NCBI RefSeq assembly: GCF_002140975.2
Contig: NZ_CP147247.1
Span: 1,860,001 to 1,924,000, forward strand
Source: Enterococcus sp. 9E7_DIV0242
GTDB taxonomy: Bacteria; Bacillota; Bacilli; Lactobacillales; Enterococcaceae
DNA: 64,000 bases
Direction of reading: 5' to 3'
Part shown: one piece after another, positions 8,318-17,534 of the stretch
Layout: the number at the start of each line of letters is the position of its first letter
Numbering within the stretch: position 1 is the stretch's first letter
Made by a program: the position numbers and the translations under genes
The notes under the pieces: generated by a model
Database searches by the model: none
Told to the model about the DNA's origin: nothing
Seen by the model: only the letters and a program-made list of their open reading frames with translations

Positions 8318-8524
8318 TCAGAGCATTGCGCCTTGCTCGATCAAGACGGCAAAGACAACTAATGCACTATCCAGCAGCAGAATCAGCATATTGATACCGA
8401 AAATAATAGCCCATTTTTCAAGCCCTTGTATCTCTTTTTTTTTCTTAAAAAAACGATAAAGAAGGAAATTCCCTCCATAAGTCACACTAAATAGCAAAAC
8501 GATCACTTCTAATCCAATAATCAT
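8318..8524 (-). CDS. Small two-helix membrane protein
   Basis: A 68-residue protein with a hydrophobic N-terminal helix (IIGLEVIVLLFSVTYGGNFLLY), a Lys-rich linker (FFKKKKE) and a second helix (IIFGINMLILLLDSALVVFAVL). GGAG stands 10 bases before the ATG. It is immediately upstream of the MerR regulator in the same direction and could be its target or a co-transcribed passenger. I do not recognise the family. Confidence 0.6.
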   Translation of the reverse strand: MIIGLEVIVLLFSVTYGGNFLLYRFFKKKKEIQGLEKWAIIFGINMLILLLDSALVVFAVLIEQGAML

Positions 8525-8615
8525 AATTCGTACGCTCCATTTATCTTCTTCTCTTCATTTTAAATGAAAAAGGGCTACTCTTAAACTATTTGTTTATCCA
8601 AAAAAGACAAAAAAT

Positions 8616-8637
8616 GAGACAGAGCAAGCTCTGTCTC
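8616..8637 (-). terminator. Terminator of the 3D-domain gene
   Basis: GAGACAGAGC-AA-GCTCTGTCTC is a near-perfect palindrome 8 bases past the stop of the secreted-protein gene. On the minus strand it is followed by ATTTTTTGTCTTTTTT. Confidence 0.8.
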
Positions 8638-8645
8638 GATTGTTT

Positions 8646-9767
8646 TTATTGAACCACAACTCTTACGTTGTGACGGCGTCCCCATTGACGACATTGTTCA
8701 ACTGAGTTGAAATGAACATCAATGATATGCCCTTTGATTGCACCACCCGTATCACCGGCCACTGCAAAACCATAGCCTTCTACCTCTACCAATTTACCAA
8801 GAGGTATGACACTTGGATCAACAGCTATCACATTACTTTGAACGCGTAAGTCGATGCCAATGGCTGTAATATATCCTGAACCTACCTCATTGAATGAATA
8901 GGCTGTAGACTCCATATACATAACCTGTCCGCTTCCAGCACTGCCACCACTATTTCCCGAGTTTCCAGGAGCAGATGGTTCAACAGTAGAAGGTTCTGAA
9001 GGTTGAACTTCTTCTGCAGTGTTAGCCTCAGCTTCGGCTGCTGCATTCGCTTCAGCACTTAGCCGTTGTTGCTCTTTAGCGGCTGCTTCGGCTGCTTTCG
9101 CTTCTTCATCCAAACGTGTCTGTTCAGCAATTTTTTTATTCGTAATCAACTGCAAGGTTTCATCATTGTTCGCTAGCTCTTGTTTCAGCGCTGCGACTTC
9201 GATATCCATCGACTGTGCTTCTTCTTGAAGCTTTTCCTGATTCACCTGAAGTTCGGCCTGCGTTGTTTTGATCGTCTCCTGAAGCTCGTTCAGTTTCTCT
9301 TTCTCAGCAGCCAGGCTCTCGATTTTTTCTTTCTCAGCGTTTTGTAAAATCGTCATCGCATACGCTCTGTTGAAGAAGTCTGAAAGACTTTCTGCTTCAA
9401 GCAACGCTTGCCATGTCCGCGTTTCTCCGTTCAATTGGATCGTTTTCATCCGCTCACCAATCGCATCTTTACGACGATCGATATTTTCCTCTGTTACAAT
9501 AATCTCTGCTTCAGAGCTTTCAATCGTCTCTTCTGCACTGGCGATATCTCCCTTTAACTTTTCAATCTCAGCATATTTTTCATTAACTTCCGTCAATGCT
9601 GTATCAATATTTTGATTAAGAATTTGTCCCAATTCTGTCGCTTGTTGTTCTTCATTTTCCAAAGAATCTAGTGACTCCGCACGAGCAATAACAGAAGGGA
9701 AGGCCAGATTTAATAAGATGATTGCCGATAGTAATGGCATCAGCTTTTTAATTCCCACTGAATCCAA
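8646..9767 (-). CDS. Secreted coiled-coil protein with C-terminal 3D domain
   Basis: About 373 residues. An N-terminal signal peptide (LMPLLSAIILLNLAFPSVIARAE) is followed by a long coiled coil (about residues 35-235) of the PcsB/CwlO type, an Ala/Glu-rich linker, a low-complexity Pro/Ser/Gly spacer, and a C-terminal 3D domain with its three Asp (AVDP, GDTGGAIKG, IDVHF). 3D domains are lytic-transglycosylase-like catalytic folds (YocH, RpfB relatives), so this is probably a peptidoglycan hydrolase exported to the wall. The start is ambiguous: TTG at 9767 is best spaced from AGGA, but GTG codons at 9770 and 9758 are alternatives. Confidence 0.82.
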   Translation of the reverse strand: MDSVGIKKLMPLLSAIILLNLAFPSVIARAESLDSLENEEQQATELGQILNQNIDTALTEVNEKYAEIEKLKGDIASAEETIESSEAEIIVTEENIDRRKDAIGERMKTIQLNGETRTWQALLEAESLSDFFNRAYAMTILQNAEKEKIESLAAEKEKLNELQETIKTTQAELQVNQEKLQEEAQSMDIEVAALKQELANNDETLQLITNKKIAEQTRLDEEAKAAEAAAKEQQRLSAEANAAAEAEANTAEEVQPSEPSTVEPSAPGNSGNSGGSAGSGQVMYMESTAYSFNEVGSGYITAIGIDLRVQSNVIAVDPSVIPLGKLVEVEGYGFAVAGDTGGAIKGHIIDVHFNSVEQCRQWGRRHNVRVVVQ

Positions 9768-9982
9768 CACCTTTCCTATAATAAATCCTAACTCTAACTA
9801 TTATACTAATCTTAGGAGTTTATTTTGTTTCAGTCACGTTACAAATTATTACGTTTTAAAGAAAACTTAAGAAAGTCTGTAATATTGATCTGTATCTATT
9901 TGGGCAAAATACTCAGCATATGGAAAGAATTTATTCAATAAACTGCCGTCTTCTTCCTATATAATACACGAAATTCTATCTG

Positions 9983-10831
9983 TTACATTTTCTTTCTTTT
10001 TTCTTTAAACGATGTAACCAGTCGTTTCACGCTTTCCGGATTTTCTAATCCTCTCAAACTCAATTTAGGATAGTTTTTGATCCAACGACGTTGACTGAAG
10101 TTCAGACGTTGCAACCGCTGACTCACCGCACTGTTGCTTTTCAGTTCATCTAAAAAGGCTTGCTGCTTGGCTGTCCGCTCCCCAATTTCCTGTTCCAAGG
10201 TCTGCTTCCATTCTTCCCACTCCGCTTTCAGCGTTTCGCTTCTTTCCGTCACATTTTCTGATAGTTCCTTGGCTCTCGTTTCAAGAAGATCATTGACCTC
10301 CTTAGTGATACGCTGAAAGGCCTGCATATTCGTCACAGTATAGACCAAATCTACGAGTAGTATTACAGAGAGCAAAGTCGGCAACACCCAATGAAATTGG
10401 TTGACTAGATATTCCGACACCACTTGAATTCTCGGGTGAATAACTTTGACAATCAATACGCAGGCAATTCCCCAAAATGCTGAAACCGGCAAAGCAATTC
10501 TTCCATTTAAATTTAGTGGAACATCTTTATAATCCCACCAAGACGCATGAAACATCTTTTCCAACGCATAACTGGTCAAGTATTCCAGCACGCTGACAAG
10601 CACTGCCGAAGAAAAATAGAGCAACACTAGATTATTTTTGAGCGGCTCCAGAAAATAAAGAACCCCCAAGATACCAAAACCATAGATTGGGCAATAGGGG
10701 CCTGTCAAAAAACCTCTATACACAAATCGTCCTGCATTGATTGAACAATAGATTGTTTCCCACACCCAACCAATAAATGAATAAATAAAAAATAACAGAA
10801 TAAGTTCTGACCATTGATCCATTCTCTCCAC
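9983..10831 (-). CDS. Putative ABC-transporter type IV (CmpB-like) membrane protein
   Basis: A ~282-residue protein with five to six membrane segments in the first 180 residues and a charged cytoplasmic C-terminal coiled coil (ETRAKELSENVTERSETLKAEWEEWKQ). The N-terminal region (FFIYSFIGWVWETIY, GFLTGPYCPIYGFG) fits the PF06541 putative ABC-transporter type IV family, common in Firmicutes and of unknown function. The C-terminal RRWIKNYPKLSL tail is basic. The start may be GTG at 10831 or ATG at 10822; both ribosome sites are poorly spaced. It is divergent from the ABC exporter at 11027. Confidence 0.7.
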   Translation of the reverse strand: MERMDQWSELILLFFIYSFIGWVWETIYCSINAGRFVYRGFLTGPYCPIYGFGILGVLYFLEPLKNNLVLLYFSSAVLVSVLEYLTSYALEKMFHASWWDYKDVPLNLNGRIALPVSAFWGIACVLIVKVIHPRIQVVSEYLVNQFHWVLPTLLSVILLVDLVYTVTNMQAFQRITKEVNDLLETRAKELSENVTERSETLKAEWEEWKQTLEQEIGERTAKQQAFLDELKSNSAVSQRLQRLNFSQRRWIKNYPKLSLRGLENPESVKRLVTSFKEKRKKM

Positions 10832-11026
10832 AATCCCTTCTTTTCGTTCTGCTATACAACAGTGGAAACAGCAAAATGAACTGCCTACTCTCTCCTATAA
10901 AAAATAGAACCTATCTGCTGTATGCCAATATTCCTATCCATTGTAGCAAATAAGTGACCAGAAAAGCGAGCAACTTTAATTGCGGGAAAATTTGAGATAC
11001 AATAGAACAGATAAAGGGGGAAAACG

Positions 11027-12763
11027 ATGTTTCATTTATTGGTTTATGCAAAAAAATACAAAAAACAAATTATTCTAGGACCATTTTTCAAATTTCTTGA
11101 AGCCTGTTTCGAACTGGTGCTTCCTTTGATGATGGCTCGACTAGTGGATAACGGGATTCAAGCTAACGATACCAATTACGTGTTGAAAATGGCTGGATGG
11201 ATGGTTCTTATGTCGTTGATCGGCTTACTCTGCGTGATGATTTGCCAATATTACTCATCAATCGCTTCACAAGGATTTGGGACAGAGTTGCGCAATCAGC
11301 TAATCAAAAAAATCAATACCTTCTCCCACGCAGAGCTGAATGATTTCGGTACAGATACCTTGATCACACGTACAACGAATGACATCAATCAGCTACAGTT
11401 GGCATTAGCCATGCTGATACGATTGGTAATCCGTGCCCCATTCTTAAGTATCGGCTCAGTAGTCATGGCCTTTTATATCGACACACAGGCAGGTCTGCTC
11501 TTTCTTTTCCTATTACCTGTTTTCTGTCTGATCTTATTCATTATTATTCGACTAACAGTTCCCTTATATAAACGAATACAAGGAATGATCGACAAACTGA
11601 ACCTACAACTAAGTCAGAATTTGAGTGGTGTTCGTGTTATTCGTGCCTTCGCCCGAAAAAACACTGAAATCAAACAAGTTGACCAAACAACCGATGAGTT
11701 GGCAGCTGTCTACCTTCGGGTTTCCAAAATTTCCGCTTTTTTGACACCTGCAACGACGCTGATCATGAATGCCGGAATCATTTTTCTTCTATATATCACT
11801 GGTTGGAAGGTTTCCATTGGTTCATTACAACAAGGAGAAGTTTTGGCATTGATCAATTACATGAACCAAATGCTGTTAGCATTGATCGTCGTCTCTAATC
11901 TGGTACTGATTTTTACTCGAGCCTCTGCTTCAGCAGCCAGAGTCAATGAGGTTTTGTCTGTCACTTCAAGCATCACGACAAGCAATCAAACAGAGTTGCC
12001 ATCGGAAACAGCAAAGGAAACGAGCGGCATTATTTTTGAAGATGTCTCTTTCCGTTATCAACCAGATGCCGGACTTACGTTGAAATCTATCAATCTGCAC
12101 ATTCCTAAAGGCAGTATACTGGGAATCACTGGAGCAACCGGTAGTGGGAAAAGTACCTTGACACAATTGATTCCACGCTTTTATGACACATCAGAGGGGA
12201 GAGTGATCGTTGATGGTCTGGATGTACGCAGTTGGCCACTGGACGAATTACGCCGAAAAATCTCCATGGTTCCTCAAACACCGGTCCTTTTTTCCGGTAC
12301 AATTCGAGAAAATCTTCAATGGGGAAAAGAAGATGCTAACGATGAGGACTGTTGGGAAGCATTGGAAATTGCCCAATGCAAAGAGTTTGTAGAGGCTTTG
12401 GAAGACGGGTTGGACACACCGATTTACGAAGGCGGGAAAAATTTTTCCGGCGGTCAGAAACAACGGCTGACAATTGCTCGTGCATTGATTGCCAAACCTG
12501 CTATTCTTGTTTTAGATGACTCACTTAGCGCATTGGATTATCAAACAGACCTCAATCTACGCACTGCTTTAAATGAACGATTAGGTGAAACGACCCTACT
12601 CGTGATTTCACAGCGTATCAGCTCGATTCGTCATGCGCAGCAAATACTCGTTTTAGAGGAGGGACGAACAGTTGGTCTTGGTACACATGATCAGTTGATG
12701 CATTCTTCTCCTCAATATCAGGAAATCGTTCATTCTCAGGAGGACTCAGACTATGATGAATAA
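11027..12763 (+). CDS. Heterodimeric ABC exporter, subunit with degenerate catalytic site
   Basis: A 578-residue half-transporter: six-helix export domain (residues 1-310), then a nucleotide-binding domain with Walker A GATGSGKST and signature NFSGGQKQR. Its Walker B ends in VLDD instead of the catalytic DE, and the switch residue is Gln (VISQRIS) instead of His. This is the pattern of the inactive-site subunit in TM287/288, LmrCD or EfrCD-type heterodimers. AGGGGG precedes the ATG. The stop overlaps the start of the partner gene, showing translational coupling. Likely exports drugs or lipophilic compounds; substrate unknown. Confidence 0.9.
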   Translation: MFHLLVYAKKYKKQIILGPFFKFLEACFELVLPLMMARLVDNGIQANDTNYVLKMAGWMVLMSLIGLLCVMICQYYSSIASQGFGTELRNQLIKKINTFSHAELNDFGTDTLITRTTNDINQLQLALAMLIRLVIRAPFLSIGSVVMAFYIDTQAGLLFLFLLPVFCLILFIIIRLTVPLYKRIQGMIDKLNLQLSQNLSGVRVIRAFARKNTEIKQVDQTTDELAAVYLRVSKISAFLTPATTLIMNAGIIFLLYITGWKVSIGSLQQGEVLALINYMNQMLLALIVVSNLVLIFTRASASAARVNEVLSVTSSITTSNQTELPSETAKETSGIIFEDVSFRYQPDAGLTLKSINLHIPKGSILGITGATGSGKSTLTQLIPRFYDTSEGRVIVDGLDVRSWPLDELRRKISMVPQTPVLFSGTIRENLQWGKEDANDEDCWEALEIAQCKEFVEALEDGLDTPIYEGGKNFSGGQKQRLTIARALIAKPAILVLDDSLSALDYQTDLNLRTALNERLGETTLLVISQRISSIRHAQQILVLEEGRTVGLGTHDQLMHSSPQYQEIVHSQEDSDYDE

Positions 12764-14507
12764 ACCAACAACTCGTTCATTCAAAAAGTTCCTCCCTTAC
12801 CTACTTCGTTATCGACTGGAATTGGTTCTTTCACTCCTACTCGGTGTAGTCAGCGGCCTCACCACTGTTTGGATGACTTACGCTGTCGGAAAAGCGGTCG
12901 ACACAATGCTTGGAGCCGATCAGGTTGATTTTACTCAGCTTTATGCCATTCTTGGACTACTTGCCGGAATCTTGGTTGTAACGGTTATCAGTCAGTGGTT
13001 CATCCAGCTGCTAGGAAATCGCTTGTCCTATCTCTCTGTCGCACAGTTGCGGAAGGATACTTTTTCTAAACTGAATCAGCTACCATTAAACTACTATGAT
13101 CAGCACTCCCATGGCGATATCATCAGTCGCTTTACCAACGATATGGATAATATTTCCAGTGCAGGAACGGTTGTCTTTAATCAGTTGTTTTCAGGAGCTG
13201 CGGTAGTTATTATTGCATTTATCTTTATGGTTCGACTTAGCTTTACACTGACACTTGTTGTTTTGATTACGACACCGATCATCTTTCTTGTCAATTGGCT
13301 TGTGGCCACTGCTTCTCAGAGGAATTTTGCAGAGCAGCAAAAAATTGTCGGAACGATCTCAGGCTTCGTCTCAGAAATGATCGGTAATCAAAAAATCGTC
13401 AAAGCCTTTCAGCGAGAACAGGTTGTTCAACAGCAATTTGAAACAATGAATCAGGAGCTATATGTACAAGGTCAGAAGGCACAGTTTTCTTCGTCTTTAA
13501 CCAATCCGCTCTCTCGGTTTATCGATCATCTTTCCTATATCGCTATCGGTTTAGTAGGTGGATTGCTTATTTTGACAGGCAATCCAGCAGTTACAGTCGG
13601 AATCATTTCCAGCTTTACGATCTATGCCACTCAGTTTACGAAGCCATTCATTGAACTGTCCGGAATGATCACCCAAATCCAGACTGCATTAGCTGGAATC
13701 GAGAGGACCTTCGAAATTCTCGAGCAAGAACCAGAGCTACCTGATCCAGCACAAGCCTTTGTACTCAACGATATCTCCGGTACAGTGACCTTTGATCATG
13801 TTTCTTTTTCCTATGTACCAACAAAGCCACTGATTGAAGAGTTTACTTTAACCGTTGAAGCTGGCGAGACCCTCGCAATCGTGGGTAAAACCGGCGCCGG
13901 AAAATCCACTTTAGTCAATCTGCTGATGCGCTTTTATGATGTCGATGAAGGATCGATCCTTATCGATGAGCATCCCATCAATACCATAACTCGAGACAGC
14001 CTGCGAAAAAGCTTTGGTATGGTTCTACAAGATACATGGCTCTTTGATGGCACGATTCGCGATAATTTAATCTATGGAAATAGTGACGCAACAGATGAAA
14101 TGATTCTACAGGCATTAAAGAAGACGCACACTGCAGAATTTATCCAGCGACTCCCGAAAGGTCTCGATACAGAAATCGGTAGTCAAGGGATTAAAATCTC
14201 TGAAGGACAACGACAGCTTTTAACAATTGCCCGAACGATGATCAGCAATCCACCTATGTTGATTCTCGACGAAGCGACAAGCTCTGTTGATACGTTGACA
14301 GAGAAGCACATTCAATCGGCTTTTCTGGAAATCATGAAGGGACGAACCAGCTTTGTTATTGCTCATCGTCTTTCAACAATCAAGAATGCGGATAAAATTC
14401 TAGTAATGGAACAAGGGAAAATCGTTGAAATAGGAACACATACTTCCTTGCTCGCTTTACCGAACGGCCACTATCGAGCACTCTACGAAGCACAATTTGA
14501 GCAATAA
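12753..14507 (+). CDS. Heterodimeric ABC exporter, catalytic subunit
   Basis: A 584-residue half-transporter with six membrane helices and a nucleotide-binding domain. Walker A is GKTGAGKST, Walker B ends in the canonical LDEA, and the switch His is present (VIAHRLS), but the signature is KISEGQRQ rather than SGGQ. It therefore complements the upstream subunit: one composite site is competent and the other degenerate, as in asymmetric exporters. The gene begins inside the end of its partner (ATG at 12753, partner stop at 12763) with GGAGG 9 bases ahead. A strong shared terminator follows about 110 bases later. Confidence 0.9.
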   Translation: MMNKPTTRSFKKFLPYLLRYRLELVLSLLLGVVSGLTTVWMTYAVGKAVDTMLGADQVDFTQLYAILGLLAGILVVTVISQWFIQLLGNRLSYLSVAQLRKDTFSKLNQLPLNYYDQHSHGDIISRFTNDMDNISSAGTVVFNQLFSGAAVVIIAFIFMVRLSFTLTLVVLITTPIIFLVNWLVATASQRNFAEQQKIVGTISGFVSEMIGNQKIVKAFQREQVVQQQFETMNQELYVQGQKAQFSSSLTNPLSRFIDHLSYIAIGLVGGLLILTGNPAVTVGIISSFTIYATQFTKPFIELSGMITQIQTALAGIERTFEILEQEPELPDPAQAFVLNDISGTVTFDHVSFSYVPTKPLIEEFTLTVEAGETLAIVGKTGAGKSTLVNLLMRFYDVDEGSILIDEHPINTITRDSLRKSFGMVLQDTWLFDGTIRDNLIYGNSDATDEMILQALKKTHTAEFIQRLPKGLDTEIGSQGIKISEGQRQLLTIARTMISNPPMLILDEATSSVDTLTEKHIQSAFLEIMKGRTSFVIAHRLSTIKNADKILVMEQGKIVEIGTHTSLLALPNGHYRALYEAQFEQ

Positions 14508-14620
14508 GAGATTGGGTCAAGCGCTTAGCTTCAAGCAACACACCGAAAGAGTTGCCTTGTGAACCCCATTTTATTTGATTTCAAGGGATTCAGGCATAGT
14601 TATACTACAGTCTTTTAACA

Positions 14621-14661
14621 AAAAGAGGTACATTCCGGGGATGGCGGAATGTACCTCTTTT
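14621..14661. terminator. Bidirectional terminator between ABC exporter and folT
   Basis: A 17-bp perfect stem (AAAAGAGGTACATTCCG and its complement) with a 7-nt loop and A/T tracts on both sides lies between convergent genes. Confidence 0.9.
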
Positions 14662-14663
14662 TT

Positions 14664-15206
14664 CTATTTATTATGAATGGGTGTTAATTTACTCAACAAT
14701 TGCTTATACGGTAGTTTTTGTCCCATGTAGTAGGTAACAACTACCTGAATCGGTAAGAATATTGCACTTTTAATGATGCGGGGAATCCACCACGCAACGA
14801 TTTTCAGGTCTACACCATACATCAACCCTAACCATAAAGGTGTCAAAAATAGATGAACGATGATTGTCACGAGTAATGTAGCCATGGTAACCCGAAACCA
14901 AGTAAGCTCCTTCTTGTAATAGAAAAAACCGTAAATCGCACCTGTAATAAACGCGTTCAGCGTAAATCCAGGGAAATAAGCACCGGTTTTCGGAAAAAGG
15001 ATCACACCGACACCATCAGCGATCGCACTGCCGATTCCAGTCCAGAAGGGCCCGAATAGAAGTCCCATCAAGGACTCCGGTATAAAAGTAAAACTGATTC
15101 TGAGAAACTGTGTTTCATAAGAAAAGAAACGTGTAAAGACAACGATTACCGCAATCAGTAATGCCAATACAGTCAGCTTCCTTGTTTCTAAAACTCTTTT
15201 TTTCAT
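14664..15206 (-). CDS. folT: FolT-type ECF transporter S component (folate)
   Basis: A 180-residue membrane protein with about six helices and the ECF S-component layout: basic N terminus with TRKLTVLALLIAV, then FTFIPESLMGLLFGPFWTGIGSAIAD and FPGFTLNAFITGAIYG. The S component binds the vitamin and docks to the shared EcfAA'T energy module, which is not in this window. Folate as substrate is supported by the tetrahydrofolate riboswitch directly upstream. I chose ATG at 15204-15206 because AGGAG lies 9 bases before it; the ORF-maximal ATG directly abuts that site. Confidence 0.87.
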   Translation of the reverse strand: MKKRVLETRKLTVLALLIAVIVVFTRFFSYETQFLRISFTFIPESLMGLLFGPFWTGIGSAIADGVGVILFPKTGAYFPGFTLNAFITGAIYGFFYYKKELTWFRVTMATLLVTIIVHLFLTPLWLGLMYGVDLKIVAWWIPRIIKSAIFLPIQVVVTYYMGQKLPYKQLLSKLTPIHNK

Positions 15207-15222
15207 TCCTAGCATCTCCTTT

Positions 15223-15335
15223 AAGAGCTGCTACAAGTCAATGCAGCGAATGCGAAAATAAAACCGCGGATTTCTCCTTCGTCCACAGGGCGACATCCCA
15301 TCCCCGTAGCACTTAACGCTTTATCTTCTACTCTG
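15223..15335 (-). promoter_or_regulatory. Tetrahydrofolate (THF) riboswitch
   Basis: Read on the minus strand, the leader has the hallmark THF aptamer blocks in order: AGAGTAGA at the 5' end, GCGTTAAGTG, GGGATGGGATGTCG, GACGAAGGAG, ATCCGCGG, TGCATTGACTTG and a closing GCAGCTCTT that pairs with the 5' AGAG. The AGGAG ribosome site of folT abuts the closing stem, so ligand binding would most simply block translation. Identification is by motif comparison from memory and by the fit to the downstream gene. Confidence 0.9.
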
Positions 15336-15366
15336 TATTTATTTTTAGGCAACTAAGCCTAAAAGG

Positions 15367-15395
15367 ACTATAGCACAGACTCTACTTAAAGGCAA
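15367..15395 (-). promoter_or_regulatory. Promoter of the THF riboswitch-folT unit
   Basis: TTGCCT (15390-15395) and TATAGT (15367-15372) on the minus strand are separated by 17 bases, about 25 bases before the start of the riboswitch. A small hairpin (TTTTAGGC-TTAGTT-GCCTAAAA) lies at the transcript's 5' end. Confidence 0.7.
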
Positions 15396-15454
15396 TTGGA
15401 GACTTATCTATTAAAGCGCTTCATTCATAATTTTCTCTTCATAGAATGAAAAAA

Positions 15455-15479
15455 CCGGTTTCTCCTATAGAGAAATCGG
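15455..15479 (-). terminator. mgsA terminator overlapping the coding end
   Basis: CCGATTTCTC pairs with GAGAAACCGG in minus-strand RNA, followed by TTTTTTC. The 5' arm and loop lie inside the last codons and stop of mgsA, so the stop codon is in the hairpin. Confidence 0.8.
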
Positions 15480-15887
15480 CCGATTGTCTGTTTCATGTAT
15501 CACTTCTCGAAAATCCACAAACCCTGCTTCAAGTCCTCGAAGTAAAATCTCAGCTGTTCCGATATTCGTTGCTAACGGAATCTCGTAAACATCACTAAGG
15601 CGAATCAACGCATTGACATCTGGTTCATGTGGCTGCGAAGCTAGTGGATCACGTAGAAAAATAACCATATCTATCTTGTCCTCGGAAATCATTGCGCCAA
15701 TCTGCTGATCTCCGCCAAGCGGGCCTGACTTAAAACGATGAACAGAAAGTCCTGTAGCCTCAGTAATTCTCAATCCCGTCGTCCCTGTTGCAAAAAGCTC
15801 GTGCTTCTCCAAAATAGGTAGATACGCCAACGCCATTTTTACCATCAACTCTTTTTTTCGATCATGAGCAATCAATGCAATTTTCAT
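15465..15887 (-). CDS. mgsA: Methylglyoxal synthase
   Basis: A 140-residue protein matching MgsA throughout: [12 protein letters not shown], then LFATGTTG (phosphate binding), [12 protein letters not shown] with the catalytic Asp region, and FLRDP near residue 90. It converts dihydroxyacetone phosphate to methylglyoxal and phosphate, a glycolytic bypass used when phosphate is scarce. Length is close to the usual 130-150. It lies upstream of the folT riboswitch unit on the same strand but is closed off by its own terminator. Confidence 0.95.
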   Translation of the reverse strand: MKIALIAHDRKKELMVKMALAYLPILEKHELFATGTTGLRITEATGLSVHRFKSGPLGGDQQIGAMISEDKIDMVIFLRDPLASQPHEPDVNALIRLSDVYEIPLATNIGTAEILLRGLEAGFVDFREVIHETDNRPISL

Positions 15888-15969
15888 ATTCTAACACCCT
15901 TCCTTTCTTTCATGCGTCATACTGTCACCATATCATGGCACCAATACTCCCAAGCTGTATCTAAAGGAG

Positions 15970-16749
15970 CTATTGGTTCCCCACTTTTTTAGAAAAAGGC
16001 ACAACTCCCTCTTCATCCGCTAAGCTACTCTCCCGATTAGCTAAAAAGCTGGTCGCATCCTTGTTCATTTGCTTCAAATCAACCCCTTGCTTTTGTGCAG
16101 CAAATAAACAGCCGCAGTAGCACTGGCGATAGATATCATACTCTTTACACAGCTCGATCGAGCGCTTATACCCGTTATTCTTTTTAAAATCTCCCGGCAA
16201 ATAATTGGTCTTGTAAAATTTCTGGATATCAATTCCGAGGGTATTGATCAGCTGACTATTTTTCTTCGGTGACAACGTCAAGGCACTGCCAAAGTAATCA
16301 TAGCTCAACTCCTGCGCCTTCTCCGCTACAAGATCCAATCGCAACTGAAAACAAGAGGTACAACGCTTGCCACCTTCCGGCTCATCAGAAAGTCCCTTTT
16401 CCTGCACGATTTTCATAAACTGATTCGGCTCATAAGGTGCTTCTAAAAAGCCCACTTGCTTGCCGGTTTTCTCATTAAAATCCGTGACAAATTGCTGCTG
16501 AACCAGCGCACGTCTTTGATACTCAGAACGTGGATGGATATTAGAATTGGCAAAGTAAATCGTCACATCTGCATATTCGGTCAGATACTCCAATGTGTAG
16601 GTGCTACACGGAGCACAGCAGCTATGCAGTAAAATCGTCGGTCGAACCTCCTGCTGTTCCCACATCGCAATCATTTTCTTCAGCACACGATCATAATTAA
16701 TCTTTTGATTGCCTGCCATTTTATCTGTAATCTCGGTTAAATTATACAT
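15970..16749 (-). CDS. queH: Epoxyqueuosine reductase QueH
   Basis: A 259-residue protein of the DUF208/QueH family. It has the two cysteine pairs expected for metal and [4Fe-4S] binding, LHSCCAPCS near residue 43 and GGKRCTSCF near 128, plus the C-terminal RQCYCGC cluster. QueH reduces epoxyqueuosine to queuosine in tRNA, replacing QueG. QueA, which makes the epoxyqueuosine precursor, is encoded elsewhere in this window. GAGG precedes the ATG by about 10 bases. It starts only 2 bases after the VanY-type gene ends, so the two are probably one transcript. Confidence 0.93.
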   Translation of the reverse strand: MYNLTEITDKMAGNQKINYDRVLKKMIAMWEQQEVRPTILLHSCCAPCSTYTLEYLTEYADVTIYFANSNIHPRSEYQRRALVQQQFVTDFNEKTGKQVGFLEAPYEPNQFMKIVQEKGLSDEPEGGKRCTSCFQLRLDLVAEKAQELSYDYFGSALTLSPKKNSQLINTLGIDIQKFYKTNYLPGDFKKNNGYKRSIELCKEYDIYRQCYCGCLFAAQKQGVDLKQMNKDATSFLANRESSLADEEGVVPFSKKVGNQ

Positions 16750-16751
16750 AT

Positions 16752-17534
16752 CTACGGTTCCTCATTATAGTCTCCGCCTTCAACACCAAGGTATTCTTCC
16801 AGCGTGACCTTTTGCTCATAAATTTTTTGGGCATCTTTTTTTCCTACATAGCGAACATGCCAAGCTTCTGCCATGTAACCAGTGATTGCTTCTTGTCCTT
16901 CTTTATAGCGAACAATAAATCCGTAGCGATGTGCATTTTCTGCTATCCAATCAGCTTCTGTTTTTGTACTGACAAGCTCTCCGGCAGTGTCTATAAAATC
17001 AAAAGCCAGACCAGTCTGATGCTCGGAATAGCCTGGGCGTGAAGAGTAGCGTTCTGCTTCCGATTTCCCATCATCTGCTACATAATTCTGATAAAGAGCT
17101 TCTTGATCTGAATAGCTCCGATAACCACTGTACTCCGCAACTATGTTCAACCCAGAATCTCTCATTTCTTTATTCATTTGTTTGAAGGCAGTTACAGCCT
17201 CTTTATTTTCTCCCGGATCGTACGACTCCGGAAGCGGGTAGCGCTTATTTACAATAATGATTCCTTTGATCATCATCGGCTCCTCCATCGTCTGAGGCGT
17301 AACGTCTTTTGCTGCTGTTTTTTCTTCTTTTGGTGTTTCTTCTGTCGTCGCGGTTTCTTCTTCAGACGTATCAGCTGTTGCAATAATCGTTGCATCACTC
17401 GTTGTCGTAGAAGAAACGTTTTCTATCGTACTTGCAAGCTTTCTCTGGTTGTTTTCATAATAGAAAAAGGAAAGCAAAAGCAACGCAATGGCCACCACGC
17501 TGAGTTTCAAATATCGTTTATTTCCTCTACCCAT
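16752..17534 (-). CDS. VanY/DdcY-type D-Ala-D-Ala carboxypeptidase
   Basis: About 260 residues. An N-terminal signal anchor (LKLSVVAIALLLLSFFYY) is followed by a Ser/Thr/Glu-rich linker and an M15 peptidase domain. Zinc ligands appear as SEHQTGLAFD (His, Asp) and AEAWHVRYVG (catalytic Glu, His). The enzyme should trim the terminal D-Ala of peptidoglycan stems outside the membrane. I used the ATG at 17532-17534 (MGRGNK) with GGCGG 7 bases upstream; the longer frame lacks a site. There is no vanS/R or ligase context, so this is a housekeeping wall peptidase rather than a resistance gene. Confidence 0.88.
   Translation of the reverse strand: MGRGNKRYLKLSVVAIALLLLSFFYYENNQRKLASTIENVSSTTTSDATIIATADTSEEETATTEETPKEEKTAAKDVTPQTMEEPMMIKGIIIVNKRYPLPESYDPGENKEAVTAFKQMNKEMRDSGLNIVAEYSGYRSYSDQEALYQNYVADDGKSEAERYSSRPGYSEHQTGLAFDFIDTAGELVSTKTEADWIAENAHRYGFIVRYKEGQEAITGYMAEAWHVRYVGKKDAQKIYEQKVTLEEYLGVEGGDYNEEP

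Noticed and set aside
16752..17534. Vancomycin-resistance VanY gene cluster
   Set aside because: Only the carboxypeptidase family is shared; no vanS/R, vanH or D-Lac ligase is nearby, and ddl carries the D-Ala-type loop.
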